Of a stretch of DNA of 64,000 nucleotides, positions 16,629 through 25,033 are shown in pieces. The stretch is from Bacillota bacterium (GTDB taxonomy: Bacteria; Bacillota; Clostridia; Christensenellales; Aristaeellaceae). The notes under the pieces were generated by a model that was not told the DNA's origin, did not search any database, and saw nothing but the letters and a program-made list of their open reading frames with translations. Position numbers and translations under genes: made by a program. Every line of letters begins with the position of its first letter. Position 1 is the first letter of the stretch. Location: positions 12,380 through 76,379 of the forward strand of contig JAEZQK010000095.1 in the NCBI GenBank assembly GCA_023413135.1, in the 5' to 3' direction.

Positions 16629-17402
16629 ATGGCTGAAAAAAGAATACCCAAGGAAGCGATGCAGGCGCTGAATATGATAGAGGAGCTGCTCGGCAGTTCG
16701 GCAGTCGCCGTATATCTATATGGTTCTGCGGTAGTTGGAGGCTTGCGTAAAGACAGTGATGTGGATGTGATGACAGTTATAAATCACGGTTTATCCGAAA
16801 TATCCCGAAGAAACCTGGCAGACAGGCTGCTGGCCATATCCGGAAAGGTTGGCAACGCCGATTTCCTGCGGCCGCTGGAAGTCACCGTCATACGTCACGA
16901 CGATGTTGTTCCATGGAAATATCCGCCCAAGAAAGAATTCATCTATGGAGAGTGGCTCAGAGGCATATTTGAGCAGGGACGGATTCCGGAACCTGCCTAT
17001 GATCCCGATTTGACCATCATTTTAAGTCAAGTCAGGTACAGCAGCATTGCCCTTTTAGGCGGTGATGCATCGGAAATATTGACATCCGTACCGATGGCAG
17101 ATATCAAAAGAGCGATGAAAGATTGCCTGCCGGACTTGATGCATAACCTCAAAGGTGACGAGCGCAACGTTATTTTAACTTTAGCCCGGATGTGGGTGAC
17201 GGCAGCCACCGGTGAATTCCTTCCCAAAGATGAGGCTGCAAAATGGGCGATACCCCATCTTCCCAAAGAGCAGGCGTCATTGCTTGAATTGGCCGGGAAA
17301 GCCTACCGGGGAGAGTATGTGGATTTGTGGGAGAACCTGGATTTAGAGGTGGCGGCGCTCGTCCATCATCTGAAAAAAGAAATAGCGTATTGTCTTGCAT
17401 AA
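16629..17402 (+). CDS. aminoglycoside nucleotidyltransferase, ANT(3'')/ANT(9) (AadA) type
   Basis: A 257-residue protein with the nucleotidyltransferase core YGSAVVGGLRKDSDVDV (Gly32-Ser33 and the metal-binding Asp44 and Asp46), then PLEVTVI with a third acidic residue. The C-terminal helical domain (WVTAATGEFLPKDEAAKWA, PHLPKEQASLLELAGKAYRGE) is typical of the AadA family, which adenylylates streptomycin or spectinomycin. Specificity within the family cannot be read off. The length is close to that of known AadA proteins (about 260). AGGGGGGAG precedes the ATG. A decayed copy of the tail of a related gene lies at 13881-14107. Confidence 0.88.
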   Translation: MAEKRIPKEAMQALNMIEELLGSSAVAVYLYGSAVVGGLRKDSDVDVMTVINHGLSEISRRNLADRLLAISGKVGNADFLRPLEVTVIRHDDVVPWKYPPKKEFIYGEWLRGIFEQGRIPEPAYDPDLTIILSQVRYSSIALLGGDASEILTSVPMADIKRAMKDCLPDLMHNLKGDERNVILTLARMWVTAATGEFLPKDEAAKWAIPHLPKEQASLLELAGKAYRGEYVDLWENLDLEVAALVHHLKKEIAYCLA

Positions 17403-17458
17403 GAGCTATGCTGTAGTAATGATTATGATTTTGTCTTTATTGAAAGAAGGTTGCAACA

Positions 17459-18022
17459 ATGAAAGTTCGTGACAGCGGGATGCCTGAACAGGAATACTGG
17501 GAAAGCTTATTTAACATAGATCTTATCCTTGACAAAATGGAAATTAACGAGGATATAAAGTCCCTTGTGGAATTTGGATGCGGCTATGGAACGTTTACAT
17601 TGCCCAGCGCTGATAGGATCAGTGGCAATATTATTGCGATAGACATTGAAGATGAAATGCTTAAGACTGCTGCATCACGGGCTGTTTCCAAGAATAATAT
17701 CACATTTGTGAAACGCGACTTTATAGCCCACGGCACAGGGATAATAGATAATTCGGCTGATTATGTTATGCTGTTTAACATACTGCATCATATCAATCCA
17801 ATCGTACTGCTGGATGAAGCATACAGGATACTGAAAGCAGGGGGAAAGGCGGGCCTGATTCATTGGAACTATGATCCAACAACCCCAAGAGGTCCAAGTA
17901 TGGATATTCGCCCTAAACCTGTTGAAATGAAAAAATGGGCAATACAAGCAGGATTTAAGGTAATTGGAGATAACTTCATTGATTTAAAGCCTTATCACTA
18001 TGGGTTTGTGTTAAATAAATAG
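17459..18022 (+). CDS. class I SAM-dependent methyltransferase (small)
   Basis: A 187-residue Rossmann-fold methyltransferase. Motif I is LVEFGCGYGTFTLP (near residues 37-49), the ribose-binding acid is in IAIDIEDEML, motif II is ADYVMLFNILHHI and motif III is LKAGGKAGLIHW. It resembles UbiE/Methyltransf_11 proteins; the substrate is unknown. GAAGGTT precedes the ATG. It follows the aadA-like gene by 56 bases, and the two may have travelled together. It is AT-rich like its neighbours. Confidence 0.85.
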   Translation: MKVRDSGMPEQEYWESLFNIDLILDKMEINEDIKSLVEFGCGYGTFTLPSADRISGNIIAIDIEDEMLKTAASRAVSKNNITFVKRDFIAHGTGIIDNSADYVMLFNILHHINPIVLLDEAYRILKAGGKAGLIHWNYDPTTPRGPSMDIRPKPVEMKKWAIQAGFKVIGDNFIDLKPYHYGFVLNK

Positions 18023-18164
18023 TGAGTTATTTGTTGTAAACCAAATCTATATTAGTAACCGATGCCAACCGACATTGAAATTTTTTATATTTTTTCATAT
18101 TTGATTTATATTTATTTCAGATTAATTTGGTATAACTATAGGAAAAGCTGTTAAGAGGTAAAAA

Positions 18165-18872
18165 ATGGAGAAGACAGTTTTAGTTGTTGATGATGACCAA
18201 GATATTGTCAAGCTAATCACCCAAAGTTTAAAATACGAACAATATGCAGTTATACCGGCCTATTCAGGGAAAGAGGCTCTGGCTATACTTGAACAAAATG
18301 ACATCGATTTTGTAGTGCTCGATATCATGATGCCGGAAATGGACGGACTGGAAGTATGCAGAAACATCCGAAACACAAATAATATTCCCATCCTGTTTTT
18401 AAGTGCACGCGATAAAGAAATTGATAGGATTATCGGATTGGAAATAGGCGCAGACGATTATATGACCAAACCCTTCAGTGTTCAGGAACTTACCTCCCGG
18501 ATTAAAGCTCATTTCCGAAAGGTTGACCGCTTGTATAAAGAATGGAGCGGATATAACCAGGAAACTGAGCCAACTACTATGACTATTGCTTCACCATTGG
18601 TGCTAAATGAGAAGACTTTTGAAGCCTTTTTAAATAAGCAAAGGCTTGATCTGTCTACAAAGGAATTTCAGATATTATCTTTTCTCATGCGACATCCCAA
18701 TAATGTCTTAACACGTGAGCAGATTTATGAAAATGTATGGGGGGACGAATATGGAGATCTGAACACCGTTACGGTCCATATCAAGAATATCCGGAAAAAG
18801 CTGGGCACTCATAATGATTTTATTAAAACCATTTGGGGGGTCGGCTATAAATATGTTGAAGGGGGCGAATGA
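18165..18872 (+). CDS. OmpR-family response regulator
   Basis: A 235-residue regulator with a receiver domain (acidic pair Asp10-Asp11, phospho-acceptor Asp53 in VVLDIMMPEMDG, Lys in MTKPF) and a C-terminal winged helix (LSTKEFQILSFLMRHP, VTVHIKNIRKKLG, GVGYKYV). AAGAGGT precedes the ATG. It overlaps the kinase gene by four bases (ATGA), so the pair is translationally coupled. A very AT-rich stretch of 140 bases upstream probably holds the promoter and a regulator site, but I could not fix the hexamers. Confidence 0.93.
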   Translation: MEKTVLVVDDDQDIVKLITQSLKYEQYAVIPAYSGKEALAILEQNDIDFVVLDIMMPEMDGLEVCRNIRNTNNIPILFLSARDKEIDRIIGLEIGADDYMTKPFSVQELTSRIKAHFRKVDRLYKEWSGYNQETEPTTMTIASPLVLNEKTFEAFLNKQRLDLSTKEFQILSFLMRHPNNVLTREQIYENVWGDEYGDLNTVTVHIKNIRKKLGTHNDFIKTIWGVGYKYVEGGE

Positions 18873-19927
18873 ATATGAAGATGAAAATCAAGCTTCCTTT
18901 ACTTTTTCTGCTGATGTTTCTATTGATTGTCGTTTCCGGCGCTTTATATCTAAATACTATTGGAGTACATGAAAAGCCTTCATCGATAATAGAAATAGCA
19001 AGTTCGGAACATATTCAAATGCTTCTTTTTTTGTTTGTTGTAGCAGGCCTCATATTTGCTATTTTAGCAGTATATTTTCATTTTAATATAACAAAACCGA
19101 TTCGTACACTTAATATGAGGCTTAAAAGTGTAAATATAGGACGGACGGCTACTTCCTTATACTCAAAAAGAAAGGATGAAATCGGAGAACTGTACAATCA
19201 TTTTAATGAAATGGAAGAAAGGCTTCATCAGGCGCACAAAGAGCAGATTGATATGATTGCCGCCATAGCCCACGATCTGAAGACCCCATTGACTACCATA
19301 AATGGATTTGTGGAACTGCTGGCGATGCAGAAAAATCTTTCCGAAAGGGAAGAACAGGAATATTACGAGCTTATCCTCAAAAAATCAAAGCATATCGCAG
19401 AACTGATCAACAGTTTTTCTGCGTTTACCAAGGGTGCGCTTGAATTGGAAATGATAGAAACAAAACCGGTAGAGGTATTGAAACTTTTTAAAAACATCGC
19501 TGGAGAGTATGAAATCGAATTGTCCGGGCTTGATTATGAACTGAACTGGAAACATTCCTTCAGCGCAAACCAGCGCATAATGATTAACGAACACATGATA
19601 CGCCGTGTTTTCGGAAATCTTTTCAGCAATGCCGTAAGATACGGTGAAACGAAAGATCTGAAAATATATATGAGCGGTCATGCGAGCAGAGGCTATGCAT
19701 ATTTTCAGGTGGAGGATAATGGCATAGGTGTGCCGGAAAATGAATTGCCTTCCTTGTTTCTGAAGTTTTTTACTATTGATAAGTCGAGGCAAAGTAAAAA
19801 CGGCGGTACAGGACTTGGCTTGGCAAGCTGCAAATCCATTATTGAACATCACGGCGGCGAAATTTGCGCGTTTCATTCAGAATATGGGGGCTTGGGAATC
19901 CGGTTTACCCTTCCGCTTACAGTATAA
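18869..19927 (+). CDS. sensor histidine kinase
   Basis: A 352-residue membrane kinase with two transmembrane segments (about 7-27 and 48-70) and only a short outside loop of about 20 residues. This is the intramembrane-sensing layout often paired with ABC transporters that sense antimicrobial peptides. A HAMP-like region follows, then the H-box IAHDLKTPLTTINGF, N-box NLFSNAVRYG, DNGIGV and GGTGLGLASCKSI. A terminator follows the gene, then a truncated FtsX permease that may be what remains of its transporter partner. Confidence 0.9.
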   Translation: MNMKMKIKLPLLFLLMFLLIVVSGALYLNTIGVHEKPSSIIEIASSEHIQMLLFLFVVAGLIFAILAVYFHFNITKPIRTLNMRLKSVNIGRTATSLYSKRKDEIGELYNHFNEMEERLHQAHKEQIDMIAAIAHDLKTPLTTINGFVELLAMQKNLSEREEQEYYELILKKSKHIAELINSFSAFTKGALELEMIETKPVEVLKLFKNIAGEYEIELSGLDYELNWKHSFSANQRIMINEHMIRRVFGNLFSNAVRYGETKDLKIYMSGHASRGYAYFQVEDNGIGVPENELPSLFLKFFTIDKSRQSKNGGTGLGLASCKSIIEHHGGEICAFHSEYGGLGIRFTLPLTV

Positions 19928-19970
19928 AAATAGGTGCTGCTAAACAAATAATTAAATGAAGAGCAAAGGG

Positions 19971-20016
19971 AAAAGGGGCTGCCCCCAAAGGTTTTAGGGT
20001 AGCCTCTTTTCTTTTA
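19971..20016 (+). terminator. terminator of the first two-component operon
   Basis: AAAAGGGGCTGCC (19971-19983) pairs with GGTAGCCTCTTTT (19998-20010) with two G-U pairs, followed by CTTTTA. The stem carries its own A and T tracts. Confidence 0.8.
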
Positions 20017-20039
20017 TATTTGAGCTTATTATTCATTAC

Positions 20040-21536
20040 ATGTACCTGCTGATGACATTGGTGATAGCCGTCGCATCTACCGCCCTTGCTGTTATCCCTG
20101 GTATCCTCATAAGCCGTGCTTTTGCGCCTGTTATTCTTACGATGTTGGGTATAGATGTCGGGAGCTTCACAGCTCCATTGTGGATGTATTTGGTGGTTAT
20201 CGCTGTTGGTGTCGGCACGCCGCTCTTATTCTCTCTGGCATCGTTGGTAAAGTTTAGCCGAATTACAGTCCGAGAAGCACTCGATTATCGCGGAGTAGAA
20301 CAACGCAAGGACATCCCGGCACGCTTTGATGCCGGATTTGGCTGGTTGCGGGGACTTGATCGAACGGTACTTATAGCTTTCCGTAACATTTTCCGGCGAC
20401 GTGCCCGGTTTCTGCTATCCGTCGGGCTTCTGGCCTGTGCCGGCGCCGTGTTTGTCTCAGGGATGTCCACCATGGCCGGCTTCCAGGAATATCTGGAACA
20501 AAATAAGGAGTCGCGCAATTGGGACGTCGAAGTGCGGCTTGCTGTTATCGATCAGGTTCCGGCAGGCACATTGGCAAACTTGGCGGAAAAAATACCCAAC
20601 GTAAACCTTGTGGAGGGATTGAGCAGTGTAAAAACAAGTTTCATTCCGACTGGACAACAGTTCAACGTTACCAGTACCTATCCTGACCAGGGACATGGCA
20701 GTATTGCAATAACCGTCGTCCCCCCGGACAGCTCACTCATAGCTGAGCCGCCCCTCCTGGAAGGCCGCTGGCTGGGTTCCGGCGAAACGGGTACCGTTGT
20801 AGCCAGTCAGGATATGCTTACAAAAAACCTCCCAGGCGTCCGTAACGGAGACACAATTCAGATGGCAATCGATGGACGTCCCACCAGTTGGCAGGTTGTC
20901 GGCATTGCCGTTTCTGGAGGACATGGCGGAGGCATCTTCATAACCGAAGAAGGTTATAGGGCAGTTACCGGTGTTAGCCAACCCAATCTGCTTCGCATCG
21001 TGACAGATAACCATGATGAGGCGACGCGAACAGCCGTGGCTCAAGCGGTCGACAGTACCCTCACAGATGCGGGAATCGTGGTGCAATCTTCCGAGTCTGT
21101 CAGCCGTTCCGCAGCTTCCGATGCCGGCCACATGCTCCCCCTCATCCTGGTCTTTCTGGGACTCTCCATTGCTATAGGTGTGGTTGGGTTTGCCGGCCTG
21201 TCCTCAACAATGAGCGCCAACGTGCTTGAGCGAACCCGTGAGTTCGGCGTAATGAGTGCAATTGGGGCGCCCGCCTCCACTGTGCGCCGCATCGTCGTTC
21301 TTGAAGGCATCTTTATAGCTGTGGTAAGTTGCGTGATTGCGGCTATTCCGGCTCCTCTACTCACTGCGGTAATGGGCAATATAATGCCTTTGCCCATGAA
21401 GATGCCTTTCCAGATCTCGGTACCGGGAGTTGTCATTTGGATTATCGTAGTTATACTTGGTGCAGCATTGGCTGCCTTGGCACCCGCATATCGGGCATCC
21501 AAGTTGACCGTTCGTGAAGCGCTCGCATACTTATAA
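20040..21536 (+). pseudogene. ABC transporter FtsX-type permease, missing its N-terminal half
   Basis: The readable frame (about 498 codons) begins in the middle of a first FtsX domain: two hydrophobic segments (LLMTLVIAVASTALAVIPGIL and WMYLVVIAVGVGTPLLF) end in SRITVREALDY. A complete second half follows: a transmembrane anchor, a MacB-like periplasmic domain, and the final FtsX domain ending SKLTVREALAYL. Intact two-repeat permeases have about 750-850 residues, so the first third is lost. No ribosome site precedes the first ATG, and the sequence abuts a terminator. A short in-frame opening begins only at 19998. No ATPase gene is nearby. I treat it as a 5'-truncated remnant. Confidence 0.75.
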
Positions 21537-21549
21537 GGAGGATAACACA

Positions 21550-21684
21550 ATGAAAAACAAAAAAGCTATAGTAGTGATTATTTTCGTGGCAATCGTACTT
21601 GTTTGCTTATACTTCGGTGCAAGCTGGTTGATGAATCAAATGCAATCCGGTCAAATGCCGGGTCACTTTCGCCCACCTCACTAA
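21550..21684 (+). CDS. small single-pass membrane protein, 44 residues
   Basis: The ATG at 21550 has an ideal AAGGAGG site (21535-21541). The 44-residue product has a charged start (MKNKKA), one hydrophobic helix (about residues 6-27, AIVVIIFVAIVLVCLYFGA) and a polar tail rich in Met, Gln, His and Pro. It starts 13 bases after the permease stop, so it belongs to the same former operon and may have been an accessory subunit of the transporter. I do not recognise a family. Confidence 0.6.
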   Translation: MKNKKAIVVIIFVAIVLVCLYFGASWLMNQMQSGQMPGHFRPPH

Positions 21685-21826
21685 TAGAACCAAAGATGCC
21701 TCCTTAGGCCTTGCCTGAACTTCCTTATAAGAATACTGATACTTAATAGAGGAATCGATAAAAATCGCAAAAAAGATCACGTTCAATAAATTTATTTGGA
21801 TGTGGTCGTTTTATGCCTATTTAGAG

Positions 21827-22750
21827 TTATAGCGTTTCCTCTGACGGATGTCTTGAGGATATATAGTTTAGTTCACAACGGTCAGTCCAATACATAAGGA
21901 TGCATGGTGCCAAATATCGAATAAAAGTCCATACATGATTCCAAAGATAATAAATGAATCTTCCTTTTGCATGCATCCACAAGGCAAAAGGAACCCAGAT
22001 AATGCCTAAACTAAGGAATAGGAGAAACTTATAACGCGGGCGGATTTTAGGTGCCAAATAGACAACCAGGAACACTGGAAGAAACATAAGTACAAGCTCG
22101 GTAAACCGATCATCTGCGTTAAAGTTTTGAAAAATTTGAAGTCTATACTGCGCCAGGTGCCCAAATCCAAAGTATAAAACTCCTGGCCATGCATAGCAGA
22201 CATATATAACACCAAGAAGCCAAAACCGATAGGAAATTGGCGGCGAATAACGAATGAATCGATCGGCAAAACAAGCCAATATCCTACACATCACAAAGGT
22301 TATTGCAAAGGTTACCCAATGACTCCAGTAATGCAAAACCATATATCCTTGTTTTGTCAAAATAGTTTCAATAATTGCCATCATAGAAGCAAATAAAATA
22401 CTTAATAACCACGGCCGATGATATCGGGCGGAATAGCAGCAAAAAACGATGGCTATGAGAGGAAAAATGACTCCGTCTGAGAAAGTAAGTCCTAAGTATT
22501 GATCGGCCAGTGGATCATGCAACAGGTGAGCAGGAAGATCGTAAAGATTCAGCCAAAAATCTAACAATTCGTCGCCATAATCTGTTACAATAAGAGCCAC
22601 TATATATATGCTAAATATGGAATGCCAGGACAGATGACCCTTTCTGATGACGAAAATGGCCCAAACAAGAAAGAAGACTGTTATGACTATGTATAGCAAG
22701 TGATACACCTCGGAAATCACAAGTATGAAAATAAGGTTGCTAAGTTCCAA
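21827..22750 (-). CDS. multipass membrane protein, CBO0543-like
   Basis: A protein of about 300 residues with seven or eight hydrophobic helices, no enzymatic motif, and many aromatic residues. Its middle (IIETILTKQGYMVLHYWSHW) resembles the CBO0543-type membrane proteins of Clostridia and Bacilli, as does the plus-strand protein at 42169. The start is uncertain: the frame begins with TTG at 22750 without a ribosome site, and a downstream TTG near residue 18 follows GAGGTG by 6 bases. The gene is AT-rich and divergent from the second two-component system. Confidence 0.6.
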   Translation of the reverse strand: MELSNLIFILVISEVYHLLYIVITVFFLVWAIFVIRKGHLSWHSIFSIYIVALIVTDYGDELLDFWLNLYDLPAHLLHDPLADQYLGLTFSDGVIFPLIAIVFCCYSARYHRPWLLSILFASMMAIIETILTKQGYMVLHYWSHWVTFAITFVMCRILACFADRFIRYSPPISYRFWLLGVIYVCYAWPGVLYFGFGHLAQYRLQIFQNFNADDRFTELVLMFLPVFLVVYLAPKIRPRYKFLLFLSLGIIWVPFALWMHAKGRFIYYLWNHVWTFIRYLAPCILMYWTDRCELNYISSRHPSEETL

Positions 22751-22813
22751 TTACATTATTTGAAGTCTTGCTCAAATTTATACAGGCTATACTCTGACAA
22801 CGATAAGAGTGTG

Positions 22814-22842
22814 TTGTACTGGCCGCATATCCTGGCTATCAT
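22814..22842 (+). promoter_or_regulatory. possible promoter of the second two-component operon
   Basis: TTGTAC (22814-22819), a 17-base spacer, and TATCAT (22837-22842), 67 bases before the response-regulator start. Confidence 0.45.
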
Positions 22843-22909
22843 AGATACAAAACTTAAGCCGTAATGCAAATGTAATTTTGCTGTGGTGCAGTAACATGGG
22901 GGTGACTGC

Positions 22910-23566
22910 ATGGACATTCGAATCTTAATTGTCGAAGATGACGAGGATATCCGCGAAGCGGTGAAAGCATATCTGCTTGATGCAGGCTATCAAGTGGATT
23001 CCTGCCCGGATGGAGATGAAGCGCTGAATCTTTTCTATGAGAATAGTTACCACTTGGTCATTTTGGATATTATGCTTCCAGGTATGAACGGGCATGAGCT
23101 TTTGAAGGAATTCAGAAAGCTTCATAATGCACCCGTACTCATGCTGACCGCGTTGGAGGATGAAGATAACGAAATCAGGGCGTTTACAAATGAGGCTGAC
23201 GATTATGTTACAAAGCCATTCGCCATGCTGGTGCTGCTGAAAAGGGTGGAGGCACTGCTTAGGCGCAGCGGCGCGCTGCAAAAAGAAATCAGAGTGGGAC
23301 GGCTGACATTATACCCCGAATCCTACAAGGCCGAATACGGCGGGACCGACATTGCACTCACGCCCAAAGAATTCGATATCCTGCTTCTTTTATCGCACAG
23401 CGCCGGTAAAATTATTCCATACGAAACGCTGCTCACGAGGATATGGGGTTACGATACCGATGTGACGGATGGGGTTGTGCATGTCAATATTAAACGGCTT
23501 CGCGATAAATTCCCCGTCAATATCATTAGAACCATCAAAGGCGTAGGCTATAGTCTGGAGACTTAA
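22910..23566 (+). CDS. OmpR-family response regulator
   Basis: A 218-residue regulator: receiver domain with acidic pocket VEDDED, phospho-acceptor Asp53 (VILDIMLPGMNG) and Lys in VTKPF; then a winged-helix domain with LTPKEFDILLLL, VTDGVVHVNIKRLRDKF and GVGYSLET. GGGGGTGAC before the ATG is the likely ribosome site. The kinase gene starts 5 bases after its stop. It differs clearly from the first regulator, so the two systems are not recent copies. Confidence 0.92.
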   Translation: MDIRILIVEDDEDIREAVKAYLLDAGYQVDSCPDGDEALNLFYENSYHLVILDIMLPGMNGHELLKEFRKLHNAPVLMLTALEDEDNEIRAFTNEADDYVTKPFAMLVLLKRVEALLRRSGALQKEIRVGRLTLYPESYKAEYGGTDIALTPKEFDILLLLSHSAGKIIPYETLLTRIWGYDTDVTDGVVHVNIKRLRDKFPVNIIRTIKGVGYSLET

Positions 23567-23571
23567 GTGAT

Positions 23572-24960
23572 ATGAAAGTAAAAAATCTTGGAATTTTCGG
23601 GAAAATTTTCTTGTATACCTTATCCTTTCTCATCGCGGTCATCGGGCTGACGGCTCTGTTATTTTCGCAGCAATTTGACATGATCTTCGAAGAGGGAAAA
23701 ACGCGGGTTTTCCAGGATAATTTAAGGCCGCTTGTTGAGCAGCTTAACGGAAAGCCGGAGGCTGAAGTCAAGGCTATAGCCGATGCATTTCACAAACAAA
23801 ATATCTATTTGCGCTTTTATATCATAAAAAGCGACGGCGGGCTGCTGTACGAAACGCCTGCTTTTCCTATAAACCGGGATGGCACCGATGTGCAGAAACA
23901 GGATGCACCGTCTTTGGATCCTAGGATAAGCAATGATGAAATGATGGAATGGATACCAACGAAAATGACCTTTCCAATATCCGGCGGTATGACGCTGAAT
24001 GTGTTCAATCAATTGATAGAAAATGACATGGATTCTTCTCTCATCAACAAAATTGTCATTGCACTGCTGGTAATGCTGCTGATCAGCATCTTTGTCTCCT
24101 ATGTTTTTGCACGCGGCATCACAAAACCAATCTTAACGCTCGCTGATGCTACAGAAAAAATGTCAAAGCTGGAGAGCGTGCCGATCCTGAAAAAACGAAA
24201 TGACGAAATCGGGTTGCTAACAAGCGATGTATATAAAATGTATTCTTCACTGAAAACAGAAATAGAACGTGTGAAGGAAGTTGAGGAGAACCAGCGGTAT
24301 TTCTTTTCGGCCGCCTCCCATGAACTCAAAACGCCCGTCGCATCCACATTGGTATTGCTGCAGGGCATGCTGGACGATATCGGGGACTATAAGGACCACC
24401 CCAAATATCTGCGCAAATGCATGGAAAAAATGAACGCGCAGAGCGTGATCATATCTGAAATGCTGGAAATCGTCCGCCTGACCGGGGGGAACACGCAGCT
24501 TTGCTATGAAGATATCAATGTCCGCTCGGTCATAGAGTCAATTCTGAGCTTCCACCAGACGTTCATTGACTTTAAGAAACTGAGCGTCGTTCTTGATTTG
24601 CCGGATACTCTGGTTTGCCACACAGACAGGAATATACTAAGCCGTTCGCTCTCCAATGTCATTATGAACGCAGTGCAGAATACGCCTGAAAAGGAGAGCG
24701 TTAAAATATGGAGTGAGGCCGGCAAGAATAACACACTGCGGCTATGTATTCTGAATACGGGTACGCATATCAGCGAGGAAGAACGATCAAAGCTTTTTGA
24801 GCCCTTTTTCAGGGCGGACAAGGCAAGGAGCAGAAGCCTGGGCCGGAGCGGATTGGGCCTTACCATTGTAGCGAAATCCCTGGAACTAATCAATGCGGCC
24901 TTCTCGCTCGAAAACACGCTGGAGGGTGTGCTTTTTTGGGTGGAGTTACCCCAGTTGTAA
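23572..24960 (+). CDS. HAMP-domain sensor histidine kinase
   Basis: A 462-residue kinase with two transmembrane helices (about 12-32 and 162-184), an external sensor domain of about 125 residues between them, a HAMP linker (RGITKPILTLADATEKMSKLE), the H-box SAASHELKTPVASTLVLLQG, an N-box SNVIMNAVQNTP and GRSGLGLTIVAKSLE. GGAG lies 9 bases before the ATG. An M28 peptidase gene starts 73 bases downstream on the same strand without a visible terminator and may be controlled by or co-transcribed with this pair. Confidence 0.92.
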   Translation: MKVKNLGIFGKIFLYTLSFLIAVIGLTALLFSQQFDMIFEEGKTRVFQDNLRPLVEQLNGKPEAEVKAIADAFHKQNIYLRFYIIKSDGGLLYETPAFPINRDGTDVQKQDAPSLDPRISNDEMMEWIPTKMTFPISGGMTLNVFNQLIENDMDSSLINKIVIALLVMLLISIFVSYVFARGITKPILTLADATEKMSKLESVPILKKRNDEIGLLTSDVYKMYSSLKTEIERVKEVEENQRYFFSAASHELKTPVASTLVLLQGMLDDIGDYKDHPKYLRKCMEKMNAQSVIISEMLEIVRLTGGNTQLCYEDINVRSVIESILSFHQTFIDFKKLSVVLDLPDTLVCHTDRNILSRSLSNVIMNAVQNTPEKESVKIWSEAGKNNTLRLCILNTGTHISEEERSKLFEPFFRADKARSRSLGRSGLGLTIVAKSLELINAAFSLENTLEGVLFWVELPQL

Positions 24961-25033
24961 GTTAGGCGTAAGAGCCGGCTGTTATGATGCGTATATAGGC
25001 GCATCAATACGCGCTGTAACTGGAGGTATACGC

